From NCBI GenBank assembly GCA_002722515.1, contig PBMH01000039.1, positions 1 to 46,640 on the forward strand: a stretch of DNA of 46,640 bases, given 5' to 3'. Below are positions 1 to 8,369 of this stretch, in pieces. Under the pieces are notes generated by a model that was not told the DNA's origin, ran no database searches, and worked only from the letters and a program-made list of their open reading frames with translations. Each line of letters starts with the position of its first letter. Position 1 is the first letter of the stretch. This DNA comes from Alphaproteobacteria bacterium (lineage in GTDB: Bacteria > Pseudomonadota > Alphaproteobacteria > UBA6615). Both the position numbers and the translations under genes were made by a program.

Positions 1-666
1 CACCTGAAGTGCGTTGTCGGCGTCGATGGCGCGGAAAAGGTCGGGTAAAATCCTGTCCTCTGACCAGTCGCCGCCGCCGATGACATTACCCGCGCGCGCG
101 GTGGCGAATGCGGGCGCATGGTTGCGATACTCGTAGATACCGCGCTTCCAGCCTGAACTAAGGATCTCTTGCGCGGCTTTAGAGGCACCATAGGGTTCGG
201 TGCCGCCTAGCGGATCGGATTCCCGAAATGGCTTGCCACTATCATCATTGCGGTAGCATTTGTCGCTAGTGATCACCAGAATTGCGCGCAGTTCGCTGAT
301 GCCACCCAGTTTTTCCAAAAGATTTGCTGTACCCTGTACATTGGTTGCATAGGTGCCCAGCGGGTCACGATAGGCGCGCCGTACTAGGGATTGCGCAGCC
401 ATATGGATTACGATTTCGGGTTTGGCTACAGTGCAGGCGGTCTCGATCGCATCTAGGTCTCGAATGTCGCCGATCATTGAGTTGAGATGGGTCCAGTCTC
501 CCAGATCGCAGAAAAGATTGGCACCCGATTCGGGGGCTAGCGCGAACCCGTGAACGTCTGCACCCAGCATTTCGAGCCAGGCACAAAGCCAAGCACCCTT
601 GAAGCCAGTATGGCCGGTGACTAGTACCCTGCGTCCGCGCCAGAATTTTTGGTCGGGCGTACTCAT
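1..666 (-). CDS. rfbG: CDP-glucose 4,6-dehydratase (partial, N-terminal 222 residues)
   Basis: This is a short-chain dehydrogenase-type sugar-nucleotide enzyme that would convert CDP-glucose to CDP-4-keto-6-deoxyglucose, the entry to dideoxy and branched sugars of surface polysaccharides. The C-terminus lies beyond base 1. Seen: the opening FWRGRRVLVTGHTGFKGAWL contains the Rossmann glycine motif. HMAAQSLVRRAYRDP, ITSDKCY, the PYGASKAAQE motif with the YxxxK catalytic pair, and ARAGNVIGGGDWSEDR are all typical of RfbG rather than of GDP-mannose dehydratase. The ATG overlaps the stop of the upstream glycosyltransferase as ATGA, so the two are probably translationally coupled. GDP-mannose or UDP-glucose dehydratases are less likely because the GGGDWSEDR signature is specific to the CDP-glucose group. 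Confidence 0.88.
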   Translation of the reverse strand, partial: MSTPDQKFWRGRRVLVTGHTGFKGAWLCAWLEMLGADVHGFALAPESGANLFCDLGDWTHLNSMIGDIRDLDAIETACTVAKPEIVIHMAAQSLVRRAYRDPLGTYATNVQGTANLLEKLGGISELRAILVITSDKCYRNDDSGKPFRESDPLGGTEPYGASKAAQEILSSGWKRGIYEYRNHAPAFATARAGNVIGGGDWSEDRILPDLFRAIDADNALQV

Positions 667-1622
667 ATGGACGGGGCTTTTGTGCGCACCGGTCGGGATC
701 GGCTGACAGTTCGTGATGCTGGCACATGCAGGAGATATCCAAGGGTCCCGAACAACCGTGCGAGATCGCGCCAAGCCTTCGCTCGGCGCAGCGTAAGCGC
801 ATTACCAATAGTTTTGGCTGTAAAGCGCAACAAACTGAGCAAGGCGATCGCCGTACAGGCGGCGGCTCCGTGATATTTCTGTTCGAGATAGAGTCGCGAC
901 CAGGCCATGTGCCAGTACTTCTCCCAGCGATAAGCTGCGCTCGGGCGCACCGAACCACCGCCGCTATGATTGACCACCGCCTGCGGGACTAGGATCGAAC
1001 TGAATCCAGCCGTTCGAATGCGCATGCAGAAATCATCGTCTTCGTAATACAGAAAGATTGCTTCGTCGAAAGGTCCGATGCTGCGGTAGGAATCCATCCG
1101 AAGTAGGACAACCGCACCGGACAGGTGGTCCGCGCATATCGGGCCTTCAGGTGGTTGCTCGCCATCGCGCGGAGGCTGCAAGTGACGCCCGAATAAGGCC
1201 ACGTCATGCGCGGGTTCATAAAGACCTGCATCGTCAAGGACTGTCGGAGCGAGAAGCGCGCTGTCCGGATATGTGTCGGCGGCCTCGATAAGCCGGGTAA
1301 GTGCCGTAGTATCAACGCGAGAATCCGGGTTCGCCAGCAGCGCAAATTCCCGGGCAACACTCATCAGTCCTAGATTGGCGCCCGCGCCATACCCAACGCC
1401 AACGCCGTTCTTGCGGATGATTGCGTCTGGGCGGGCCCGCCGGGCCAAGTCGGGTGTGTCGTCGTCGCTGGCGTTATCGATGATGACCACCTCTGCGCTG
1501 GCTCCTATCTCTGCGAGACAGTCCTTGATCACGGCGCGGCTATGGTGGGTCACGATCACGACTGAAACGCGCCGCCAAGGATCGTTTGATAACTCGGTCA
1601 TGTGTTCAGTGCTGGTGGCCAT
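663..1622 (-). CDS. Family 2 glycosyltransferase, rhamnosyltransferase-like
   Basis: A 319-residue GT-A fold glycosyltransferase, probably adding a sugar to a surface polysaccharide. Seen: the domain opens with VSVVIVTHHSR (about residues 19-29), followed by VVIIDNASDDD (45-55) for nucleotide binding, ANPDSRVD in the place of the DxD motif, and GPFDEAIFLYYEDDDFCMR, the acceptor-side ED motif of rhamnosyltransferase-like GT2 enzymes. The frame stays open to a TTG at 1739, but the ATG at 1622 puts the start just before the domain and is preferred; an ATG at 1601 is also possible. No strong ribosome binding site marks any of these. The stop overlaps the downstream rfbG start, so both likely serve one O-antigen or exopolysaccharide pathway. 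The donor and acceptor cannot be told. Confidence 0.82.
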   Translation of the reverse strand: MATSTEHMTELSNDPWRRVSVVIVTHHSRAVIKDCLAEIGASAEVVIIDNASDDDTPDLARRARPDAIIRKNGVGVGYGAGANLGLMSVAREFALLANPDSRVDTTALTRLIEAADTYPDSALLAPTVLDDAGLYEPAHDVALFGRHLQPPRDGEQPPEGPICADHLSGAVVLLRMDSYRSIGPFDEAIFLYYEDDDFCMRIRTAGFSSILVPQAVVNHSGGGSVRPSAAYRWEKYWHMAWSRLYLEQKYHGAAACTAIALLSLLRFTAKTIGNALTLRRAKAWRDLARLFGTLGYLLHVPASRTVSRSRPVRTKAPSI

Positions 1623-2040
1623 GCCCGGAACAAGGTTCCTGCTTATCTTGAGGGACGAGGATTTTGGCCCCAGCGGCCGCGTCGGGACAAGTAATCTAAC
1701 TTTATATCTGTTCAGCATTCTGTGGACGATTACGAACAACCGACAATCGCTGTCCGCGAGTCAACTGAAAACACTAAAGTGATACTCGTCCTACGCGGTG
1801 GCGATGCGTCCGACTGGCGATGCTGTAGGGTAGATAATCCACTAAAATACAAACCGATTCGCCATTGAATTTTTGCAACCGACTGCCCTTTTAGAAACAC
1901 GAGCCATCAGAAAATCGTTCCCGATACAACAAGGTAACAGGTTCGAATTATTCCCGTTGTTGGACTGGTTTTCGAGGTTGTTGGTCGTTAGTCTGACGAC
2001 TTCAAATTGCGCGCAAGCAACCCGTTGGAGGAGAAATATT
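1623..2040. other. Intergenic region between divergent genes
   Basis: A stretch of 418 bases separates the minus-strand glycosyltransferase from the plus-strand GlcG-like gene. It should hold both promoters, but I see no convincing -35/-10 pair, no long inverted repeat and no RNA gene. The right half is AT-rich. The only clear element is the GGAGGAG ribosome binding site just before 2041. Confidence 0.5.
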
Positions 2041-2469
2041 ATGGCGAAGGTGACGCTTGAGCAGGCGAACAAGATCATCGAAGTCGGGCAGTCTAAGGGG
2101 CGTGAGCTTGATATCGGCCCGCTAACCATCGTGGTCCTCGATGATGGCGGCCATCTAGTCTCGATGCAGCGCGAGGACAAAAGCGGAATTATGCGGTTCG
2201 AGATTGCGTTCGGGAAGGCTTGGGGCGGACTCGCCATTGGCCGTTCATCGCGTGCAAACGAGGCGGACTTCCTGACCCGCGAACATTTCGGTGTCGCGAT
2301 CGCCGCCGCTTCGGGTGGGCGGGTTATTCCAGTGGCCGGTGGTGTGCTGATCCGCGATGCGGATGGCAATGTCGCAGGCGCCGTGGGTGTTACCGGCGAC
2401 ACGTCGGACAATGACGAGGTTTGTGCAGTTGCGGGGATCGAGGCTGCGGGTCTGACCGCTCAGGTTTAG
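2041..2469 (+). CDS. GlcG/HbpS-like (DUF336) protein
   Basis: A 142-residue protein of the GlcG/HbpS family. Members bind haem or cobalamin-like ligands or sit in glycolate, propanediol and other catabolic operons; the family has no single agreed reaction. Seen: the typical opening LEQANKIIEVGQSKG, the core PLTIVVLDDGGHLVSMQRED, AFGKAWGGLAIGRSS and the closing IPVAGGVLIRD followed by GAVGVTGDTSDNDE. Length matches the family (about 130-150). A strong GGAGGAG lies 8 bases before the ATG at 2041, which fixes the start although the frame is open further upstream. It stands alone, convergent with the exporter gene at 2491. Confidence 0.85.
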   Translation: MAKVTLEQANKIIEVGQSKGRELDIGPLTIVVLDDGGHLVSMQREDKSGIMRFEIAFGKAWGGLAIGRSSRANEADFLTREHFGVAIAAASGGRVIPVAGGVLIRDADGNVAGAVGVTGDTSDNDEVCAVAGIEAAGLTAQV

Positions 2470-2490
2470 GTCGAGCATAGGCTTTGGCAA

Positions 2491-3684
2491 CTATTCGCTG
2501 CGCCGGCTGTAAATTCGAACAACGACCAAGAAGACCACCAAGCCTAGCGCTGTCGTGGCGGTCTGGGCCAATCCCATCTGTATAGATAGGTTGTGGGGAA
2601 GGTTGGCTACAATCATTGCCATTACGAAGGCCCAGCCCATATGCAGGCATCCGCTGAGCGCCGAGGCGGCCCCCGCGAAGGAAGACGGAACATCATTTAG
2701 CGCCTGTGCGTAGCAGTTAGCCAGCACTAACCCTGTCCCGAAGTTGGAAATTAGGATTGCCACAATGATCCAGCTCGGTGTCGCCTGACCGGTAACGGCC
2801 AGACCAATCTGGAGAAGTCCGCCGAGGACGCCCAGGGTGCTTCCTACACCGACGATTAAGTCGACCGGAAGGAAGCGAACTAGGCGACCGGAGGTGAAGC
2901 TGCCGGCGATGAAGGCGATAGGGATAACCATTAGGTAGGTGCCATAAAGCTTGGGGCTAACACCGAGCTGAATAATGAGAACGACAGGTGAGGCGGTCAT
3001 GAAGACCTGAAAGAGTGCACTCTGGAACGAGATTGTCAGGCTGTAGCCGATGAAACCGGCGCGGCGGAACAGAGCTAAATAACCGCGGAAGAGTTGCAGC
3101 ATGTCGACCCGCTTGCGCGCTGACGGCGGTAGTGTTTCTCCCAAGATTGGGATGGCCACCAATAGCGAGGCTGCGCTGGTAGCGGCGGTAGCAAAGAATG
3201 TGGCGCGCCAGTCGAATAGGGCTACCAATTCAGCTCCGATTAGTGGGGCGACCGCGGGGCCCACGCCGAGCGCTATCGCCACATAAGCCATGGTCTGCGC
3301 GGCGGCCTTTCCCTCGTTAGTATCACGCACGGTTGCGCGTCCTACGACGATGGATGCGCAGGCGCCCGCAGCCTGAAAGAAGCGGGCTATCAGAAGTTGC
3401 CAGATGTCCGTCGACATGGCGCACGCCATGCTGGCAACCATGAAGAGCGCGACACCACCCATGATTATGGGGCGGCGTCCGAATCGGTCAGATAGCGGCC
3501 CAACGACCAGCTGCATCAGCGCAAATGCGATCAGGTAGGCCGGGATGGTTAGCTGCGTTCGGCCGAGGCTCGTATTTAGGTCCTTTGCGATGTCAGGCAC
3601 AGCCGGCAGGAAGATCGTCAGCGCCAGCTGGCTCGAGAACATCATTGCGAACAGAACCGCGAGAGAGGATTTTCGTTGCGCCAT
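2491..3684 (-). CDS. MFS multidrug exporter, Bcr/CflA type
   Basis: A 397-residue inner-membrane drug/proton antiporter. Seen: about twelve hydrophobic segments. The motif-A loop between segments 2 and 3 reads QLVVGPLSDRFGRRPIIMGG, and RATVRDTNEG follows segment 4, as in the Bcr/CflA subfamily that exports bicyclomycin, chloramphenicol or sulfonamides. The first segment begins SSLAVLFAMMFSSQLALTIF. The ATG at 3684 is chosen over a TTG at 3696. It lies downstream of the decayed amidase/ketopantoate-reductase stretch on the same strand and may have become isolated from its own promoter. The actual substrate is unknown. Confidence 0.85.
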   Translation of the reverse strand: MAQRKSSLAVLFAMMFSSQLALTIFLPAVPDIAKDLNTSLGRTQLTIPAYLIAFALMQLVVGPLSDRFGRRPIIMGGVALFMVASMACAMSTDIWQLLIARFFQAAGACASIVVGRATVRDTNEGKAAAQTMAYVAIALGVGPAVAPLIGAELVALFDWRATFFATAATSAASLLVAIPILGETLPPSARKRVDMLQLFRGYLALFRRAGFIGYSLTISFQSALFQVFMTASPVVLIIQLGVSPKLYGTYLMVIPIAFIAGSFTSGRLVRFLPVDLIVGVGSTLGVLGGLLQIGLAVTGQATPSWIIVAILISNFGTGLVLANCYAQALNDVPSSFAGAASALSGCLHMGWAFVMAMIVANLPHNLSIQMGLAQTATTALGLVVFLVVVRIYSRRSE

Positions 3685-3692
3685 GCGCGGCT

Positions 3693-3953
3693 TCAATAGA
3701 GGTTCGCGTGTCGGGCGTGACCGCGCAGCAGGGTCAGGACAAAATCTATGGTGGGTGTTTGAATGCCTGCGATCATTTTATATACAGTGCGCCGGATCAG
3801 GCCTTTAGAACGGATGGCGGCTAGGTGCAGGCCATGCGCGATGGTGGAGACAATGTGTCCAGGCCGGCAAGGCTGGGCAGCCAGGGTGCCGCCGATTGCA
3901 CCCGTGCCAACGATGTAGATCCGCAAAGGCACATCAGCTTGCGAGAGCATCAT
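3693..3953 (-). pseudogene. Remnant of a 2-dehydropantoate 2-reductase-like gene (N-terminal stub)
   Basis: An open frame of 86 codons starts MMLSQADVPLRIYIVGTG. The stretch IYIVGTGAIGGTLAAQ is the Rossmann NADP-binding start of the ApbA/PanE family, and GHIVSTIAHGLHLAAIRSKGL continues the family pattern. After about 60 residues the similarity stops and the frame ends just before the exporter gene, whereas the family is about 300 residues long. The catalytic domain is absent. The ATG lies 18 bases inside the end of the amidase pseudogene, so the two were probably neighbours in one operon. It is almost certainly non-functional. Confidence 0.7.
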
Positions 3954-5303
3954 CGACCCAGCTTGCGAGGGCGAAGAGATCGGCGTCTCTATGGTGAAAG
4001 CCTACCAGTTGCACGCCCAACGGCATTCTATTAGCGGATAGGGCAGGCAGCGTGAGCGCCGGTGCCCCTATGCACGACGCTGGCGAGCACATGGCGGGGT
4101 GGCCTAAATTCTCCAGTCCGATAGGTGCCACCTCTGGCGCAGTCAGCCCAATGAGGCCATCAATCCGATTGGATACCGAGAGGTAAAGAGAGCGGAAATC
4201 CCGTTTCCAGGTTAGAGCTTTATGGTAGTCGTCGATGGTGATGTGCCGGGCTCGTTCGAGCAGGCATTCGATGCGAGCGTGAACCGATGCCCTTTGGCAG
4301 CGTATTCGAAAAAGGGCCAACGCATCTCAAATGCAGCGATCTCAGCAATACATGCGTCGGCGCCCGCAAAATGGTCTTCGAGCGATTGGAAGTCGTCGTT
4401 TTCGGAGGGCTCTGCGATATCGATACCGGCGTTGGATAGTTTCGATAGCGCGCTCTCAAATGCCGACCTTACGGCTGAATCGGCTATTTCCCACCCGGGG
4501 GTGTACATGCGCAACAGCCTTTTAGGCGCATGCGGAGTTGGTGGACTAGATGGCCCGTTTAGGCCATATAGCCCAGGGACAGGTCCAGTTTCGTGCGATA
4601 ATGCATGCAGAATTTGCCACGCATCTTCAAGTGAATGGGCATGAATTCCAACGTGCTCGCCCGATGGTGAAAATGGGTGGATCGCGTCCTGCCGAATCAC
4701 ACCGAAGGTTGGCTTGACTCCCACATGAGCACAGTAGCTTGCTGGGCGCATAACTGAGGACATGAGCTGAGTCCCGATTGCGGCCGGCAAAATTCCTGCG
4801 CCCACCGCTGCAGCTGAACCGCTCGAAGAGGTTCCCGGCGTTCGCTCTAAATCATAGGGATTTCGGGTCGGCGCGATTTCGCCGTACGCGAACTCAGTGG
4901 TCGTAGTTTTTCCTACTAGCACGGCACCCAAACGTTTGAGTGCGGCTGTTACGGGTGCGTCGTATTCTGGTGTCCAATTGTTAAATATTTGGCTACCCGA
5001 TTGGGTTGCCACGCCAGCTGTTTGGATTAGATCCTTCAGGCCGATCGGAAGCCCGTCGATTGGCGAAAGTTGTTTCCCGTTGCGGTAGCGCTCTGTCGCC
5101 GCATCTGCGGCTATTCTTGCGTCGTCGATCGACAAAGTAACGAACGCACAAATTTTTTGTTCGACGGATTCGAGGCGTTGCAAACAAGCCTCAAGGTGTT
5201 CGCGCGGGGTCTCCGCTCCTCTGCTATACGCATCGATCGAGTCGCGGAACGACCGAGTGTGTTTGGAGCTGGCCCCGTAAGAAATAGGACGTTCGGTTAA
5301 CAT
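3934..5303 (-). pseudogene. Amidase-signature hydrolase, inactivated by frameshift
   Basis: Two overlapping frames together make one amidase-signature protein of about 455 residues. The first (5303 to 4212) has the catalytic lysine in GLPIGLKDLIQTAG (Lys-90) and the serine-rich TPGTSSSGSAAAVGAG. It then loses family similarity at about 4270-4295 after AAKGHRF. The second frame (4320 to 3934) picks up with ARIECLLERARHITIDDYHKAL and the C-terminal MPLGVQLVGFHHRDADLFALA. A single-base shift explains this. The nucleophile segment reads GTQLMSSVMRP where the family has GT(D/Q)TGGS(I/V)RxP, so the oxyanion glycines are also changed. It lies 10 bases after arsC in the same direction. Sequencing error could explain the shift but not the motif changes. 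Confidence 0.82.
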
Positions 5304-5313
5304 AGTTCTAGGG

Positions 5314-5673
5314 CTACAAAATCTCCAAAACTGCTTCAGGGGGGCGTCCTAAACGGGCTTGGCCATTTGTTACTACGATTGGGCGTTCCATTAGGATGGG
5401 GAATTTCAGAATCGCTTCAATAATTTCATCTTCAGTTGTAGCAGGATCGCCCAGATTGAGCTGTTTATATGGGGCCTCGTTCTTCCGAAGAAGGTCGCGT
5501 GCTGAAATGCCCAAGAGATCCAGCAATTGGCGCAACTCGATATCGTCGGGAGGTTCCTTCAAATACTCTATGACGGAAACGTCAAGGCCCCGCGATTCAA
5601 GAAGGTCCAGTGTTGCGCGTGACTTACTGCATCGTGGATTGTGATAGATATCAATACTAACGAAGTTGTCCAT
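5314..5673 (-). CDS. arsC: ArsC-family reductase, glutaredoxin-dependent arsenate reductase type
   Basis: A 119-residue thioredoxin-fold protein of the ArsC family, which reduces arsenate to arsenite with glutathione and glutaredoxin. Seen: IYHNPRCSKSRATLDLL carries the catalytic cysteine (Cys-14) in the usual HNPxCSxSR motif. ISARDLLRKNEAPYKQLNL and FPILMERPIVVTNGQARLGRPPE match the family C-terminus with its two arginines. The ATG overlaps the stop of the upstream bicupin as TAATG, so the frame extension further upstream is not used. It is the last intact gene of the dctPQM-RidA-bicupin operon. No arsenic resistance genes are nearby, so a YffB-like role unrelated to arsenic is possible. Confidence 0.82.
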   Translation of the reverse strand: MDNFVSIDIYHNPRCSKSRATLDLLESRGLDVSVIEYLKEPPDDIELRQLLDLLGISARDLLRKNEAPYKQLNLGDPATTEDEIIEAILKFPILMERPIVVTNGQARLGRPPEAVLEIL

Positions 5674-6512
5674 TATAGGTCGTCTCTGGTGTGAGCTTCT
5701 GCTGATGAGTGGGCGGCAATGTCGCGAGCAGGCGTTCCGCCTTTTATATTTGAACCACTGGGGTTCCATGTACAAATTGGAGCGTCAGTGGCCCAAGTTG
5801 TTTTGTATACGCCGGGAACAAAGTACTCGATAAATACGAGCTCCTCTTCACTGTCGTTTATAATGAAATGACGTTCATAGTCATAAATGTAAATAGTATC
5901 ACCAGCCTTAACCTTATGGGGCACTTCGTTTAGGTGAAAGGTGGCTGCGCCTTTCAATATTACTTGGAAATGCTCGGCACCTTCATGGTGGTGGTTAGAG
6001 GCCATAGTTCCTGGCGGGTATATGATCATCTCGCCCTTGGCAACTTTTGTCCCTGAAAGTTTTGGGGTGAGCATATAAATGCGTTTGCGCGCATCAAACT
6101 CTGAGTTGAGAACAGGTTCATTTGTCCAATCGACGCAACTGAGACCAGATGCTGTTTCACTCCAATTTGGATCAAAACGGTTTGCCTCCGGAACTATTGC
6201 ACGAAAAATTATAGCGCCATCAGAACTTGTTATTTTAGTATCAATGCCGTTTGGCAGTAGCAGGAAATGGTCTTTATTAATTTCCGTGTCTGTATTTTCA
6301 ATCAGCAGTTTTGCTGTTCCTTCGAGAACGTGTGCCCAACCCATATCCTCGTGGGTGACACTAAAATCAATGCTGCTACCGGGGCCGATATGCCAGATTT
6401 CAGTTAAAACAGAATCTGAATTCACCCTTTCAGGGGTGATTAGCCTCTGTATATGAACGCTGTCTTTTAAGGCCTCTTTTGAGACATCGTCTTTATTAAA
6501 AATGACTGCCAT
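5673..6512 (-). CDS. Bicupin protein
   Basis: A 279-residue protein with two cupin barrels. The N-terminal one (about 35-115) has HEDMGWAHVLEGTAKLLIEN but lacks a full metal-binding set. The C-terminal one (about 150-240) reads ASNHHHEGAEHFQVILKG and later YDYERHFIIND, giving the HxH, Glu and His ligands of a metal site. Bicupins include (S)-ureidoglycine aminohydrolase, oxalate decarboxylase and dioxygenases; none is diagnosed here. The ATG at 6512 follows AGGGA. It lies between a RidA protein and arsC in a TRAP operon, so it probably acts on the imported compound or a product of it. Base composition is AT-rich like the rest of this operon. Confidence 0.72.
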   Translation of the reverse strand: MAVIFNKDDVSKEALKDSVHIQRLITPERVNSDSVLTEIWHIGPGSSIDFSVTHEDMGWAHVLEGTAKLLIENTDTEINKDHFLLLPNGIDTKITSSDGAIIFRAIVPEANRFDPNWSETASGLSCVDWTNEPVLNSEFDARKRIYMLTPKLSGTKVAKGEMIIYPPGTMASNHHHEGAEHFQVILKGAATFHLNEVPHKVKAGDTIYIYDYERHFIINDSEEELVFIEYFVPGVYKTTWATDAPICTWNPSGSNIKGGTPARDIAAHSSAEAHTRDDL

Positions 6513-6537
6513 GGGGTCCCTAAAAAATTACACGAGT

Positions 6538-6966
6538 TTATTTGTCGTTCGGCGGTGCCACGGCAATCATATCAATCTCAATGCGGGCCCCGGGTGAACT
6601 GAGATTGTTGATGCAAACCATTGAGCTTGCTGGCTTCCAGTCCCCCATATACTCGGCCATAACTGCGTGCATATCGTCGGCCTCGCGCATGTCAGTTAAA
6701 TACTTGGTGACCTTCACAACATTATTCCAAGTAAGTCCGCATGCATCTAGCGATAATTTTATGTCGTCCATCGCCCTTCGGGTTTGTTCAGAAATATCGT
6801 CGGGCAGTTCGTGTTCTTCGTGGACATGAGGATGGCTGTGGTAAAGCGGTATTGCGGTCGAACCAGAGATAAACAGGATATCTCCGCCGCCCTGGACGCG
6901 AATTGATGGCGAGTATGGCAGTTTATCTGCCTGACTAGGATCAGGGTGTATCGCTGTGATTTTCAA
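6538..6966 (-). CDS. RidA/YjgF-family protein with YHSHPHV insert
   Basis: A 142-residue Rid-family protein. Family members hydrolyse reactive enamine/imine intermediates released by PLP enzymes or act in pathway-specific deamination. Seen: LFISGSTAIP in the family core, VVKVTKYLTDM, and GARIEIDMIAVA, which keeps the conserved arginine of the active RidA group. Unusual is PLYHSHPHVHEEHE at the substrate end, also found in the RidA homologue at 15664. The start is probably the TTG at 6966 (protein LKITAIHPD), because CCAGGAGGGCGAT puts a perfect Shine-Dalgarno about 6 bases before it. A GTG at 6996 would lie inside the upstream hairpin. It follows dctM in the operon. Confidence 0.8.
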   Translation of the reverse strand: MKITAIHPDPSQADKLPYSPSIRVQGGGDILFISGSTAIPLYHSHPHVHEEHELPDDISEQTRRAMDDIKLSLDACGLTWNNVVKVTKYLTDMREADDMHAVMAEYMGDWKPASSMVCINNLSSPGARIEIDMIAVAPPNDK

Positions 6967-6986
6967 ATCGCCCTCCTGGGAAAGTA

Positions 6987-7014
6987 AGCAGGGCACGGAA
7001 TTCCGTGCCCTGCT
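6987..7014 (-). terminator. Intercistronic hairpin between dctM and RidA
   Basis: A perfect 28-base palindrome (AGCAGGGCACGGAA and its reverse complement) forms a 12-pair stem with an AATT loop. It begins 46 bases after the dctM stop and lies about 20 bases upstream of the RidA start on the same strand. No run of T follows in the transcript direction, so I read it as an attenuator or an mRNA-processing or stabilising structure rather than a full terminator. Confidence 0.6.
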
Positions 7015-7059
7015 GTTTTAGTTATCAGACAACCTGTACCAGGCGACAGGTTCCGGCCC

Positions 7060-8367
7060 CTAGCTCATTCCTGCTGTTTTTGGGAGCCACATCACTATGT
7101 CTGGGAAAACCGTTATCAGGGCCACCAATAGCAATGTAACAATGAAGTACGGCGCAACACCTTTGAATATTTTTGTGAGGGGCACGTCGGGAGCCATTTT
7201 TGCCATGACATACACGTTGATACCAACTGGCGGTGTTATTAGAGCAAGCTCTGACATAATTACCGAATAAACCCCATACCAAACGGGGCTATAGCCAAAC
7301 CCAAGGATGATCGGGAACGTGAAGGGGATTGTCAGGATCAACATGCCCCATACGTCTAAAACCATACCAAGAACAATGAAAATTAGGCTTAACGACAGCA
7401 TAACTGTGAAAGCGCTAAAGTCCTGAACTTCCATCCACTCTAACAGGCCTTGGGTTAGCTCTGTTTGAACGACAAATTTACCCATCATGTGACCGCCACA
7501 GATGATAACGAAAATCATCCCGGAGGTTTGCATCGACTTAAGAAGCGAGACCCTGAGATTCGTCCAATTTAACCGCCGCATGCATAAGGCAATTACCATC
7601 AGGCAAAAAACGCCAACGCCGGCCGCTTCAGTAGGGGTAAAGATTCCTGCGTAAATTCCACCAATAACTACAATGAAGGTGCCAAAAATAGGGGCCATTT
7701 TGTTAAGCGACGAAACTTTTTCTACAAAAGTAAATTTCTCACCAACAGGGCCAAGCTCTGGTTTGATTTTGCAAATAATAATAATCGTGATGGCATAACC
7801 AAGCGTCATCAGTATTCCCGGGATAATCCCAGCGATAAATAGTGCTCCAATTGATGTCTCAGTTAGAACGCCATATCCGATTAGGATGATGCTCGGAGGT
7901 ATCAAAATACCAAGTGTCCCGGCGGCGCTGATACATCCCGTGGCTAGGGCATCGTCGTATTTGTATTTCTGCATCGCAGGAATACACATCGGCCCCATGG
8001 TTGCCACTGCAGTTACACTTCCCCCTGATACAGCGCCAAAACCTGCGCAGGCAACAACAGAAGAAATGGCCAAGCCACCTGGCAGCCGACCGAGCCATCG
8101 GTAAACACATTCGTAAAGGTCGGTTGCGATGTTGGTCCGCTGAACAAGCTGCCCCATCATGAAATAGAGTGGTACTGCCACCATCACAAAGTTGGCCCCT
8201 ACATCTGTGAACGTCACCGCAATCTGCGTTTCGGCATGTGTAGGTCCGCCTACAACAAAAAGCCCGATAGAAGCGGTAACAAGCATCGCAAAGGCTATTG
8301 GGACACCTAGGACAATTATCCCAAGCATTCCAACGAAACCGAGAATTCCAATGAGGCTAGGGTCCAT
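7060..8367 (-). CDS. dctM: TRAP transporter large permease subunit DctM
   Basis: A 435-residue inner-membrane protein with about twelve hydrophobic segments. It is the large subunit of a sodium-driven TRAP importer. Seen: the opening GILGFVGMLGIIVLGVPIAFAM, the conserved VAVPLYFMMGQLV segment, SGGSVTAVATMGPMCIPAM, GTLGILIPPSIILIGYG and the C-terminal LALITPPVGINVYVM, all hallmarks of DctM. The length matches the family (about 425-440). It begins 2 bases after the dctQ stop. It works with the DctQ and DctP proteins encoded upstream. The gene is AT-rich: the line starting at 7681 counts 21 of 60 G+C, against 36 of 60 at 13501. Confidence 0.93.
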   Translation of the reverse strand: MDPSLIGILGFVGMLGIIVLGVPIAFAMLVTASIGLFVVGGPTHAETQIAVTFTDVGANFVMVAVPLYFMMGQLVQRTNIATDLYECVYRWLGRLPGGLAISSVVACAGFGAVSGGSVTAVATMGPMCIPAMQKYKYDDALATGCISAAGTLGILIPPSIILIGYGVLTETSIGALFIAGIIPGILMTLGYAITIIIICKIKPELGPVGEKFTFVEKVSSLNKMAPIFGTFIVVIGGIYAGIFTPTEAAGVGVFCLMVIALCMRRLNWTNLRVSLLKSMQTSGMIFVIICGGHMMGKFVVQTELTQGLLEWMEVQDFSAFTVMLSLSLIFIVLGMVLDVWGMLILTIPFTFPIILGFGYSPVWYGVYSVIMSELALITPPVGINVYVMAKMAPDVPLTKIFKGVAPYFIVTLLLVALITVFPDIVMWLPKTAGMS

Positions 8368-8369
8368 AA

